A stretch of 64,000 nt of DNA from Actinoplanes missouriensis 431 (GTDB lineage: Bacteria; Actinomycetota; Actinomycetes; Mycobacteriales; Micromonosporaceae): the NCBI RefSeq assembly GCF_000284295.1, contig NC_017093.1, forward strand, positions 5,518,001-5,582,000, given 5' to 3'. Positions 16,388 to 24,797 of this stretch are shown one piece after another. Made by a program: the position numbers and the translations under genes. The notes beneath the pieces were generated by a model. The model did not search any database, was not told where the DNA came from, and saw only the letters and a program-made list of their open reading frames with translations. Every line of letters begins with the position of its first letter. Position 1 is the first letter of the stretch.

Positions 16388-17437
16388 CTAGCGGGTGCCG
16401 GCGGCCACCGCGTCGAGGGCCGCCACCGCCGCGCCCCGGGCGCCGGCCATGTCCAGGTCGGGGACCAGGGCGAAGGTCGCCGCCCGGGCCTGCTCGTCGC
16501 GCAGCTGGGTGCTCTCCCGGACCGTGTTGAGGAACCACTGGCGGAAGTGCGGCGCGGCCTCGACCACGCCGCCGCCCAGGAAGTACGCGTCCGGGTCGGT
16601 GAAGTTGGCGGCGATGGTGAACAGCTTGCCGATCGCCCGGGCCTGCTGGCTGAAGACCGCGATCGCGAGCGGATCGTCCTTCTCCCCGTAGCCACGGAGC
16701 AGTTTCGCGGCCCGTTCGATCGGCTCGCCGGCCAGCGGGTGGTCCGGGAACCGGGTCAGCCAGTACGGCAGAAGGTTTTTCTTGATGCCGGTCAGCGACG
16801 CGATGCTCTCCACGTCACCCTCGAAGCCGCAGTTGCACACCGGCACCGGCTGGCCGTCGTCGAGGACGCCGTGCAGCGGGATCTGGACGTGGCCGAGCTC
16901 GCCCGCCATCCCGGCGGCGCCACGGATCACCTTGCCGTTCTCGACCACCCCGCCGCCGAGGCCGGTGCCGACGATCGCGGAGACCGAGCCCTTCTCCAGC
17001 GCCTCGGCGCCGAAGTGCCGGTGATGCGCGTAGAGAGCCGCCGCGTTGGCGTCGTTGTGGTAGACGACGGAGAGGCCGAGCCGTTTCTCCAGGGCGCCGC
17101 GGATGTCGAAGCCGTGCCAGGCCGCCATGTTGAAGTTGGTGGCGCCCTTCGACGAGATGACGCCGTTGGCGCTGGCCGGGCCCGGGGTGTCCAGACCGAC
17201 CGCGCGGACCAGCGAGAGCGGGGTGCTGGTCAGTTCCAGGATGCCGGTGAACGCCTCGGCGAGGGCTTCGACGGCGGACTCCGGCCCGTCCAGCACCCGG
17301 CTCGGGTTCTCCACGAGGTTGCTGACGAGGAACTGCCCGGTCGCGTCGAGAACCGTGGCGTTGTTGCAGGTGCCGCCGTTGTCCAGGCCGACGACGACCC
17401 AGGAGGACGGGGTCCGTACCGTTTCAGCTCGATCCAC
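16388..17437 (-). CDS. ROK family sugar kinase/regulator with altered zinc motif
   Basis: A 349-residue cytoplasmic ROK protein. The ATP phosphate-1 motif is GLDNGGT near residue 18, the catalytic aspartate lies in YHNDANAAAL and the substrate helix is GELGHVQIP. The expected cysteine-rich zinc motif reads CNCGFEGD (residues 201-208): the third cysteine of the usual CxCGxxGC pattern is Asp208. There is no N-terminal helix-turn-helix, so it is a kinase rather than a repressor, probably for glucose or a related hexose. The GTG start is supported by a TAGGCT box ending 7 nt upstream. Confidence 0.88.
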   Translation of the reverse strand: MDRAETVRTPSSWVVVGLDNGGTCNNATVLDATGQFLVSNLVENPSRVLDGPESAVEALAEAFTGILELTSTPLSLVRAVGLDTPGPASANGVISSKGATNFNMAAWHGFDIRGALEKRLGLSVVYHNDANAAALYAHHRHFGAEALEKGSVSAIVGTGLGGGVVENGKVIRGAAGMAGELGHVQIPLHGVLDDGQPVPVCNCGFEGDVESIASLTGIKKNLLPYWLTRFPDHPLAGEPIERAAKLLRGYGEKDDPLAIAVFSQQARAIGKLFTIAANFTDPDAYFLGGGVVEAAPHFRQWFLNTVRESTQLRDEQARAATFALVPDLDMAGARGAAVAALDAVAAGTR

Positions 17438-17444
17438 GGGCTTG

Positions 17445-17450
17445 AGCCTA
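17445..17450 (-). promoter_or_regulatory. Candidate leaderless -10 box of the ROK gene
   Basis: On the minus strand TAGGCT ends 7 nt before the GTG at 17437. Confidence 0.55.
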
Positions 17451-17552
17451 CGACGTGGGGCCCGCCGGGGACACGGGTGCAGACGGATTGCGGAACCGTT
17501 AGTCCTCGGTGCGGCCGCGCGGAATCCTCAAGTGCGGGCCGAACCGTCTGGC

Positions 17553-19058
17553 ATGACCAGCCGCCGTACCCTTCTCGCCGCTGCCGCCGCCGCGCCCGCC
17601 GCGCTCCTCGTCGAGGCGCCGGCCCACGCCGCGCCCGCGGCGGCCACGACGACGCTGCTGGCCACCGACCCGATCGCCCACCTGCTGCGCCGCGCCACCT
17701 TCGGCGCGACCCCGGCCGACCTGGCGCTGGCCCGCGAGCTCGGCGTCAGCGGCTGGCTGGACCGGCAGCTCGACCCGGCCTCGATCGCCGACCCGGTCTG
17801 CGACAAGCTGCTGCGCCGCCTGCCGCTCGCCGGCGCCACCCCGGCGGCCGTCCGGGCCGCCGTGAAGACCCACTCCTACGAGGCGTTCGGCCAGCTGAGC
17901 CGGGCCGCGATCGCCCGGGCCGCATGGAGCAACCGGCAGCTGTTCGAGTCGGTCGTGATGTTCTGGGCGAACCACCTGCACATCGCGGCGCCGTCCAGCG
18001 GCGTCTGGGACACCCGTGCCGACTACGACGTCCAGGTGATCCGCAAGCACGCGCTCGGCAGGTTCGCGGACATGCTCAAGGCCAGCGCCCGGCACCCGGC
18101 CATGCTGACTTACCTGGACCAGCGGTCGTCGACGAAGGCGCACCCGAACGAGAACTACGCCCGTGAGCTGATGGAGCTGCACACGGTTGGCCTGGAGTAC
18201 TCCGAGGCCGACGTGAAGGCGGCGTCCCGGCTGCTTACCGGCATGACCGTGGGCGCCTCCGGCGGCTACGCCTACGACGCCTCGAAGCACGCCACCGGCG
18301 CCGTCGGCATCCTCGGTTTCCGGCACGCCAACGCCAAGGCCGACGGCGAGTCCGCCGCCCTCGCCTTCATCGACCACCTGGCCCGGCACCGCGCCACCGC
18401 GACCCGGATCGCCGAGAAGCTCTGCGTGCGGTTCGTCGCCGACGAGGCGCCCGCGTCGCTGGTCACCCGGCTGGCCGACGTCTACCTGAAGAACGACACC
18501 GCGATCGTGCCGGTGCTGCGCGCGCTCTTCACCTCCGCCGAGTTCGCCGCCGCCACCGGGCAGAAGACCCGCACGCCGTTCGAGGACATGATCGCCACGA
18601 TCCGCGTGCTCGGCCTGCAGCCGGAGAGCAGCGGCACCGCGGCGCTGGACGCGCTGCACAACGCGATGGTCGACGCCGGCAACGCGCCGTTCCGCTGGAG
18701 CGCGCCGAACGGCTTTCCGGACGTCGCGGCGGCCTGGGCGTCGCCGTCCGGTTTTGTTCAGCGGTGCAACCTGCACCTGAACCTGGCGACCGGCTGGTAC
18801 CCGAAGCAGCTGGCCCGGCCGGCCGACCTGCTGAAGTCGCTGGTCCCGGCGCTGCCGGCCACGTACGGCGGGCTGGTCGACGCGCTGGCCACCCGCCTGA
18901 TCGGGACCAGGCTCCCGGCCGCGCACACCGCCGCCGTGCTCAGTGTCGCGTCGAAACTGCCGAACACTCCGCTGAACAGTCGGGACAAGTCGCTGGCCGG
19001 CGCCGCGCCGTACCTGATCGCGCTCGTCCTCGACGCGCCGTCGTTCCAGCTGAGGTGA
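17553..19058 (+). CDS. DUF1800 domain-containing, Tat-exported protein
   Basis: A 501-residue exported protein. It starts MTSRRTLLAAAAAAPAALL, a twin-arginine signal ending about residue 30, followed directly by the DUF1800 opening IAHLLRRATFGATPADLA. The domain continues with VVMFWANHLHIA, NENYARELMELHTVGL and SEADVKAASRLLTGMTV. DUF1800 has no established activity; it is nearly always paired with DUF1501. Only 2 nt separate its stop from the DUF1501 start, so they form an operon and likely a secreted complex. Confidence 0.93.
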   Translation: MTSRRTLLAAAAAAPAALLVEAPAHAAPAAATTTLLATDPIAHLLRRATFGATPADLALARELGVSGWLDRQLDPASIADPVCDKLLRRLPLAGATPAAVRAAVKTHSYEAFGQLSRAAIARAAWSNRQLFESVVMFWANHLHIAAPSSGVWDTRADYDVQVIRKHALGRFADMLKASARHPAMLTYLDQRSSTKAHPNENYARELMELHTVGLEYSEADVKAASRLLTGMTVGASGGYAYDASKHATGAVGILGFRHANAKADGESAALAFIDHLARHRATATRIAEKLCVRFVADEAPASLVTRLADVYLKNDTAIVPVLRALFTSAEFAAATGQKTRTPFEDMIATIRVLGLQPESSGTAALDALHNAMVDAGNAPFRWSAPNGFPDVAAAWASPSGFVQRCNLHLNLATGWYPKQLARPADLLKSLVPALPATYGGLVDALATRLIGTRLPAAHTAAVLSVASKLPNTPLNSRDKSLAGAAPYLIALVLDAPSFQLR

Positions 19059-19060
19059 TC

Positions 19061-20287
19061 ATGAACTCCTGCGCCGAGCACTCGAATCTGATCAACCGCC
19101 GGACGATCCTGGGCGGGATGGCCGCCGGCGTCGCCGCCGCTTCCACTGTTTCCGTGGATTTCGCATTCGCGGACGGAAAATACTCCGGCGACACGCTCGT
19201 CGTGATCTCGATGCACGGCGGATTCGACGGGCTCTCCACGATCATCCCGATCGGCGACCCGGACTATTACCGGGCCCGTCCCGGCATCGCCGTGCCGAAG
19301 AGCCGGGTCATCGCCGGGGACGGCACGTTCGGCCTGCACCCCGCCCTCGCCCCGCTGCTCCCGCAGTGGAAGGCCGGTTCCCTCGCCGCCGTGCACGCCG
19401 TCGGCCAGCCCAACCCGACGCGCTCGCACTTCGCCGCGATGGAGGCGATGGAGAACGCCGCGCCCGGCACCTCGGTCCGCAGCGGCTGGCTGGACCGGAT
19501 GCTCGGCGGCACCGGGGCCACCGCTCCCCTGGCCGGCGTCGCGATGGGCAGCTCCCGCCCGTCGCGCCTGCTCGCGGGTCCCACCAGCGACATCGCGATG
19601 CTCTCCGTCGACGACCTCACGCTGGCCGGTGACGGCAAACGCCCGATCGCCGCCGCGCTGCGGGCGATGTACGCCGACGCCCCGGCCCATCTCGCCGCCC
19701 CGGCGAAGGCCGCCGACCGGGCGCTGGCGGCGATGGACAAGCCGCGATCGGCCAAGGGCGGCTCCGGCTACCCGGACACCGACCTGGGCGGCGCCCTGCG
19801 CGACGTGGCCCGGCTGATCACATCGAACGCCGGACTGGTCACGGCGACCGTCGACTGCGGCGACTGGGACATGCACGAGGCGCTCGGCCCGGCCGTCAAG
19901 GGCGAGCGGATGTTCGACAACCTGACCGATTTCGCCAAGGCGCTCGCCGCGTTCACCGCCGACCTCGGCCCGCAGGCGATGAAACGGGTCACGGTGCTGA
20001 CGATCAGCGAGTTCGGGCGGCGGGTGGCCGAGAACGGCTCGCACGGCGCGGACCACGGCCACGGCAACGCGATGCTCCTGCTCGGCGGCGGCATCCGCGG
20101 CGGCAGGGTCTACACCCACTGGCCCACGCTCGCCGCGTCCGCCCTGGTCGACGGCGATCTGGCCGCCACCACCGACTACCGCTCGGTGATCGGCGAGATC
20201 CTCCAGAAACGCTGCGGCCTGGGCGATCTCTCCACGATCTTCCCCGGCGTCAAACCGTCCCGCTTCGGCCTGGCCGCCGCCCGCTGA
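19061..20287 (+). CDS. DUF1501 domain-containing, Tat-exported protein
   Basis: A 408-residue partner of the DUF1800 protein. A twin-arginine signal (NRRTILGGMAAGVAAAS) covers residues 12-35. The fold belongs to the alkaline phosphatase/sulfatase-like DUF1501 family: TLVVISMHGGFDGLSTIIP near residue 45, TVDCGDWDMHEALG near 265 and a C-terminal TISEFGRRVAENGSHGADHGHGN with metal-ligand-like His/Asp residues. GAGGTGATC before the ATG provides the ribosome site and overlaps the previous stop. The substrate is unknown. Confidence 0.93.
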   Translation: MNSCAEHSNLINRRTILGGMAAGVAAASTVSVDFAFADGKYSGDTLVVISMHGGFDGLSTIIPIGDPDYYRARPGIAVPKSRVIAGDGTFGLHPALAPLLPQWKAGSLAAVHAVGQPNPTRSHFAAMEAMENAAPGTSVRSGWLDRMLGGTGATAPLAGVAMGSSRPSRLLAGPTSDIAMLSVDDLTLAGDGKRPIAAALRAMYADAPAHLAAPAKAADRALAAMDKPRSAKGGSGYPDTDLGGALRDVARLITSNAGLVTATVDCGDWDMHEALGPAVKGERMFDNLTDFAKALAAFTADLGPQAMKRVTVLTISEFGRRVAENGSHGADHGHGNAMLLLGGGIRGGRVYTHWPTLAASALVDGDLAATTDYRSVIGEILQKRCGLGDLSTIFPGVKPSRFGLAAAR

Positions 20288-20383
20288 CAACCTTCCTCCA
20301 CGGGTACGCGGATCGCCGTCCCCGCCGCACCGCGACCGTCCCGCAGCAGCCGCCACCTGACGGCCCCTTCCGCCGGCGCCCGC

Positions 20384-20464
20384 CGCCGCCGGCCCCGGCG
20401 CGTCCCCTCCCGCCGCCGGCCCCGGCGCGTCCCCTCCCGCCGCCGGCCCCGGCGCGTCCCCTCC
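20384..20464. repeat. 27-bp tandem repeat, three perfect copies
   Basis: Three identical head-to-tail units of 27 nt, composed only of C/G with a single T per copy. There is no spacer, so it is not CRISPR-like. A partial copy precedes the first unit. Confidence 0.9.
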
Positions 20465-20703
20465 GGCCGGCGGTCCCGCGACCGCGTGCCGATCTCGGCC
20501 GAGCTCCACACACTCCCGTGAGCCCGCCGCCGCGTGTGACGTAGCGGCACGCTCCACCCGAAACCCACACGCGAGTCTGAGGGTGACCATGCAGCGGTAG
20601 CGAAAGACGCCGGACGGCCTGGAGCGGGCACACGGCCGCGCGGCTTCTCGGGGACCGGTCGGTGCTTGTGGGGACCTGTCGGGCGTACCCGGAAAAAGAG
20701 AAA

Positions 20704-20733
20704 GGGCCGGCGCTTCTGGAGAAGCGCCGGCCC
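20704..20733 (-). terminator. Rho-independent terminator of the pentose operon
   Basis: A perfect 13-bp stem with a 4-nt loop lies 44 nt past the permease stop. Reading on the minus strand it is followed by a pyrimidine run TTTCTCTTTTTC, a true T-rich tail that is rare at this GC content. Confidence 0.88.
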
Positions 20734-20776
20734 TCACGCGCCGTCCCGCCAAGGCCCGGTCAGGACGGCATGCCGG

Positions 20777-22027
20777 TCAGCGGGCGGTCGAGGTCCGCCG
20801 CTTGGACCAGACGTCGAAGGCGACCGCGGCGAGGAGCACCGCGCCCTTGACGAGCATGACTTCCTCGCTGGTGCGGCCGAGGAGGCTCATGCCGTTGTTG
20901 ATGACACCCATGATCAGACCGCCGGTGATGGCGCCGACGACCTTGCCGACGCCGCCCTGGACGGCGGCGCCACCGATGAAGGCGGCCGCGATGGCGTCCA
21001 GCTCGAAGCTGTTACCGGCGGTCGGGTTCGCCTGGTTGAGGCGGCCGGCGAAGATGATGCCGGCGAGCGCGGAGAGCACGCCCATGTTGACGAAAAGCCA
21101 GAAGACGACCGACTTGACCTTGACGCCGGAGAGCGTGGCGGCCTGCAGGTTGCCACCGACCGCGTAGATCTGGCGGCCGAAGACGGCCCGGTTGGTGACC
21201 ACGGTGTAGCCGACCACCAGGACCGCGAGCAGCACGAGCACCCACGGCAGGTTGCGGAAGCGGGCCAGCTGGATGATCACGAACATGATCAGGACGGCCG
21301 GGACCGCGACCTTCGTGATGAACAGCCACAGCGGGTCGACGACCTGGTTGTACTTGATCCGGGCAGCCCGGGCGCGGTACTGCACGAACGCCATCGCGGC
21401 GACGACGGCGAGGCCGACCAGGACGCTGAACAGGTCGGCGCCACCCAGCGGGCCGAGCGCGATGTTGCCGAGGAAGCCGTCGGTGAAGCCGTTCGCGAGG
21501 GTGCGGACCTCCTCCGGGAACGGGCCGATGCCCTTGTTGCCCAGGATCATCAGCGTGATCGCGCGGAACAGCAGCATGCCGGCCAGGGTCACGATGAACG
21601 CGGGGATGCCGAAGTAGGCGACCCAGTACCCCTGCCAGGCACCGATGATGGCGCCGAAGGCGAGCGTGCCGATGACCGCGATCGGCCAGGGCAGATCCCA
21701 GTTGACCATCATGACCGCGGAGAACGCGCCACACGCGGCCACCACCGAGCCGACCGAGAGGTCGATGTGCCCGGCGATGATGATCAGGATCATGCCGATC
21801 GCCAGAACAAGGATGTACGAGTTCTGAACGATGATGTTGCTGATGTTCTGCGGCGCCAGCAGGTCACCGCCGGTGAGCACCGTGAACAGCAAGATGATCA
21901 GCGCGAACGCGATGTAGATGCCGCTCTGCTTCAGGTCGAAGTTGAGCTTGAAGGGCGCCTTGCCACCAGCGGCACCGGCCGGCCCCTTACCGACGGTCAG
22001 GTCGGCGTTGGTAGGTGCGACCGTCAC
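20777..22027 (-). CDS. mmsB: Sugar ABC transporter permease (MmsB/GguB/XylH type)
   Basis: A 416-residue inner-membrane permease of the BPD_transp_2 family with about ten hydrophobic helices and the conserved block GHIDLSVGSVVAACGAFSAV near residue 95. The C-terminal half contains GGNLQAATLSGVKVKSV and AAAFIGGAAVQGGVGKVVGA. It works with the ATPase and ChvE-type binding protein upstream to import pentoses such as arabinose or xylose. The GTG start overlaps the ATPase stop as GTGA. It is the last gene of the operon, followed by a strong terminator. Confidence 0.94.
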   Translation of the reverse strand: MTVAPTNADLTVGKGPAGAAGGKAPFKLNFDLKQSGIYIAFALIILLFTVLTGGDLLAPQNISNIIVQNSYILVLAIGMILIIIAGHIDLSVGSVVAACGAFSAVMMVNWDLPWPIAVIGTLAFGAIIGAWQGYWVAYFGIPAFIVTLAGMLLFRAITLMILGNKGIGPFPEEVRTLANGFTDGFLGNIALGPLGGADLFSVLVGLAVVAAMAFVQYRARAARIKYNQVVDPLWLFITKVAVPAVLIMFVIIQLARFRNLPWVLVLLAVLVVGYTVVTNRAVFGRQIYAVGGNLQAATLSGVKVKSVVFWLFVNMGVLSALAGIIFAGRLNQANPTAGNSFELDAIAAAFIGGAAVQGGVGKVVGAITGGLIMGVINNGMSLLGRTSEEVMLVKGAVLLAAVAFDVWSKRRTSTAR

Positions 22028-23559
22028 GGCGCTACCTCCTGTTCTTCCTTCGTCATGAGGGTCATCAGACCCTCCTGCGTTGCCTCGGCCCGGGCCACCT
22101 CGCCGGTGATCCGGCCGGCCGAGAGTGTGTAGATGCGGTCACAGATGCCGAGCAGCTCGGGCAGCTCGGACGAGATGACCAGGACGGCTTTGCCCTCGTC
22201 GGCAAGCCGGTTGATGATCGTGTAGATCTCGTACTTCGCGCCGACGTCGATACCGCGGGTCGGCTCGTCGAGGATCAGCACGTCCGGGTCAGTGAAGATC
22301 CACTTCGAGAGCACGACCTTCTGCTGGTTGCCGCCGGACAGCTTGCCCACGATCGACTCGACGGTCGGCGCCTTGATGTTCATGCTGGCGCGGAACTCGT
22401 CGGCGACCTTGTGCTCCTCGTTGCCGTCCACCCAGCCGCCCTTGGCGAGCTTGGTGAGGCCGGCGGCCGAGATGTTGCGCTTGATGTCCTCGATCAGGTT
22501 GAGGCCGTAGCGCTTGCGGTCCTCGGTGGCGTACGCCAGACCGTTCTCGATCGCCTCACGGACGTTCCGCGCCTTGATCTCCTTGCCGTCCTTGATCAGC
22601 TTGCCGCTGATGTTGACGCCGTAGGAGCGGCCGAACACGCTCATCGCCAGCTCGGTGCGGCCGGCGCCCATCAGCCCGGCCAGGCCGACGATCTCGCCCC
22701 GGCGCAGGCTCAGGTTGACGTCGCGGACCAGCGCGCGGTCGGGCTGGGTCGGGCTGTAGACCGTCCAGTCCTCGATCCGCAGAGCCTCCTCGCCGATGTT
22801 CGGCGTGTGCTCCGGGTAGCGGTGCTCGAGGTCGCGGCCCACCATGCCCGAAATGATCTTGTCTTCGGTGAGGTCGGCGGTCTCCTCGGTCCAGATGGTC
22901 TTGCCGTCCCGCAGGATGGTGACCCGGTCCGAGATGCTCATGACCTCGTTCAGCTTGTGCGAGATGATCACGCAGGTGATGCCCTCGTCACGCAGGCCGC
23001 GCAGCAGACCGAGCAGGTGCTCGGAGTCCTCGTCGTTGAGCGCCGCGGTCGGCTCGTCGAGGATCAGCAGCTTCACCTTCTTGGAGAGCGCCTTGGCGAT
23101 CTCCACCAGCTGCTGCTTGCCGACACCCAGGTCGATGACCGGTGTCACCGCGCTCTCCGCCAGGCCGACCCGCCGCAGCAGCTCGTCGGCCGCGTGGTTG
23201 GTCCGGTTCCAGTCGATCCAGCCGCGCTTGCTCTGCTCGTTGCCGAGGAAGATGTTCTCGGCGATCGACAGGTTGGACGCGAGCGCCAGCTCCTGATGGA
23301 TGATGACGATGCCGCGGTGCTCACTGTCCCGGATGCCGGAGAATTCGCAGGTCTCGCCGTCGAACTCGATGTCACCCTCATAGGTCCCGTGCGGGTAGAC
23401 ACCCGACAGCACCTTCATCAGGGTCGACTTTCCGGCCCCGTTCTCGCCGCAGATGGAGTGGATCTCTCCTCGGCGGACTTCCAGGTTGACGTCCTGCAGC
23501 GCCTTGACGCCCGGGAACGTCTTGGTGATGCCGCTCATCCGCAGGATGGTGTCGGTCAT
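22024..23559 (-). CDS. mmsA: Sugar ABC transporter ATP-binding protein with two ATPase domains
   Basis: A 511-residue double ATPase of the RbsA/XylG/GguA class. Domain 1 has Walker A GENGAGKST near residue 40 and Walker B LLILDEPTAAL; domain 2 has a degenerate Walker A (GLMGAGRTELA) but a good signature LSGGNQQKV and Walker B VLILDEPTRGID. This asymmetry is normal in monosaccharide transporters. A ribosome site GAGGAGGGTCC precedes the ATG. It is separated from the chvE-like gene by a strong hairpin, so its mRNA level may be lower than that of the binding protein. Confidence 0.95.
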   Translation of the reverse strand: MTDTILRMSGITKTFPGVKALQDVNLEVRRGEIHSICGENGAGKSTLMKVLSGVYPHGTYEGDIEFDGETCEFSGIRDSEHRGIVIIHQELALASNLSIAENIFLGNEQSKRGWIDWNRTNHAADELLRRVGLAESAVTPVIDLGVGKQQLVEIAKALSKKVKLLILDEPTAALNDEDSEHLLGLLRGLRDEGITCVIISHKLNEVMSISDRVTILRDGKTIWTEETADLTEDKIISGMVGRDLEHRYPEHTPNIGEEALRIEDWTVYSPTQPDRALVRDVNLSLRRGEIVGLAGLMGAGRTELAMSVFGRSYGVNISGKLIKDGKEIKARNVREAIENGLAYATEDRKRYGLNLIEDIKRNISAAGLTKLAKGGWVDGNEEHKVADEFRASMNIKAPTVESIVGKLSGGNQQKVVLSKWIFTDPDVLILDEPTRGIDVGAKYEIYTIINRLADEGKAVLVISSELPELLGICDRIYTLSAGRITGEVARAEATQEGLMTLMTKEEQEVAP

Positions 23560-23600
23560 GGACCCTCCTCTGGGCCTTTGTTGCTGTCCAGCCGTGGAGG

Positions 23601-23635
23601 CCGCGCCCCGCCCGCTGGGGTCGGGCGGGGCGCGG
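23601..23635 (-). terminator. Intercistronic hairpin between binding-protein and ATPase genes
   Basis: A perfect 14-bp stem with a 7-nt loop begins 8 nt after the chvE stop, with no T-tract. It is likely a partial terminator or 3'-end stabiliser that lets the binding protein be made in excess over the membrane parts. Confidence 0.75.
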
Positions 23636-23642
23636 AGCCCGA

Positions 23643-24770
23643 TTACTTCAGGTCAGCCTCGGTGTAGTAACCCGAGTCGACGAGCTGGGCCTTGTAGTTG
23701 GCCTTGTCGACGATGACCGACTCGAGCAGCTGGGCCGGGACGACCTTGTTGCCGTTGTCGTAGTCCTTGTTGTTGTTGGTGGCCGGGGTCTGGCCCTTGA
23801 GCACCGCGTCGGCCATCTCGCCGGTCACCTTCGCCAGCTGGCGGGTGTCCTTGTAGATGGTGGAGTACTGCTCACCCGCGATGATCGACTTGACCGACGC
23901 GACCTCGGCGTCCTGGCCGGTGACGATCGGGTACGCCTGGGCGCCGGTGCCGTAGCCGTTCGACTTCAGCGCGGAGAGGATACCGATCGAGATGCCGTCG
24001 TAGGGGGACAGCACGCCATCGACCTTGACGCCACCCTTGTAGGTGGAGGTGAGGACGTTCTCCATGCGCTTCTGCGCGGTGGCCGGGTCCCAGCGCAGCG
24101 TCGCGACGGTCTCGAACTTGGTCTGGCCGCTCTTGACGACGATGGTGCCGTCCTTGATGAACGGGTCCAGGATGCTCATCGCGCCGTTGAAGAAGAAGGT
24201 CGCGTTGTTGTCGTCCGGCGAGCCGGCGAACAGCTCGACGTTGAACGGGCCCTTCGCGCTGCCCTTGCTGCCGTCGGCGTTGAGGACCTTGAGGCCGGTC
24301 AGCAGCGAGGTGGCCTGCTGGACGCCGACCTTGAAGTTGTCGAAGGTGGCGTAGTAGTCCACGTTCGGGCTGTTGCGGATCAGCCGGTCGTACGCGATGA
24401 CCGGGATGTTGTTGGCCTTCGCGTTCTCCAGCTGGGTGGTGATCGCGGTGCCGTCGATCGACGCGACGATCAGCAGCTTGGCGCCCTTGGTGATCTGGTT
24501 GTCCAGCTGCTGGGTCTGCGTGGGGATGCTGTCCTCGGCGTACTGCAGGTCGACCTTGTAGCCGAGGCCTTCCAGCTGCTTCTTCAGGTTGTCGCCGTCG
24601 GCGATCCACCGCTCCGAGGAACGGGTCGGCATGGTGATGCCGATCAGAGCGCCCGCGGTGTCGCCACCGGAGGCCTCCTTGTCGACGGTCTTCTCAGCCG
24701 AGCCGCAGGCAGCCATCGTGGCGACCAGGGAGGCAGCGGTCAGCACCGCCGCGAGCCGGGGGTATTTCAC
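23643..24770 (-). CDS. chvE: Sugar-binding lipoprotein, ChvE type
   Basis: A 375-residue extracytoplasmic binding lipoprotein. The signal peptide ends in the lipobox ATMAAC with Cys22; then comes a periplasmic-binding fold with IGITMPTRSSERWIADG, VIAYDRLIRNSPNVDYY and ILSALKSNGYG. ChvE-like proteins bind arabinose, xylose, galactose or glucose and feed the MmsA/MmsB transporter. The GTG start at 24770 has GAGGAG upstream. It is placed directly after araA (27 nt), so arabinose is the likeliest ligand. Confidence 0.93.
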   Translation of the reverse strand: MKYPRLAAVLTAASLVATMAACGSAEKTVDKEASGGDTAGALIGITMPTRSSERWIADGDNLKKQLEGLGYKVDLQYAEDSIPTQTQQLDNQITKGAKLLIVASIDGTAITTQLENAKANNIPVIAYDRLIRNSPNVDYYATFDNFKVGVQQATSLLTGLKVLNADGSKGSAKGPFNVELFAGSPDDNNATFFFNGAMSILDPFIKDGTIVVKSGQTKFETVATLRWDPATAQKRMENVLTSTYKGGVKVDGVLSPYDGISIGILSALKSNGYGTGAQAYPIVTGQDAEVASVKSIIAGEQYSTIYKDTRQLAKVTGEMADAVLKGQTPATNNNKDYDNGNKVVPAQLLESVIVDKANYKAQLVDSGYYTEADLK

Positions 24771-24797
24771 TGTGGATCTCCTCTTTGAGAAACGGTG

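Larger units (their letters stand above)
20288..20776. other. 489-nt intergenic region between convergent operons
   Basis: No convincing gene is seen on either strand. The region holds three perfect 27-bp tandem repeats (20384-20464) and a strong terminator for the minus-strand pentose operon (20704-20733). The short frames across the repeats are made of repeated Arg/Gly codons and look like artefacts. Confidence 0.7.

Noticed and set aside
16376..16393. GCTAGCTAGC alternating sequence as an attachment site or repeat
   Set aside because: It is explained by two convergent TAG stop codons lying back to back; no integrase or duplicated end is present.
20384..20464. Possible CRISPR array
   Set aside because: The three repeats are contiguous with no spacers and no cas genes are nearby.
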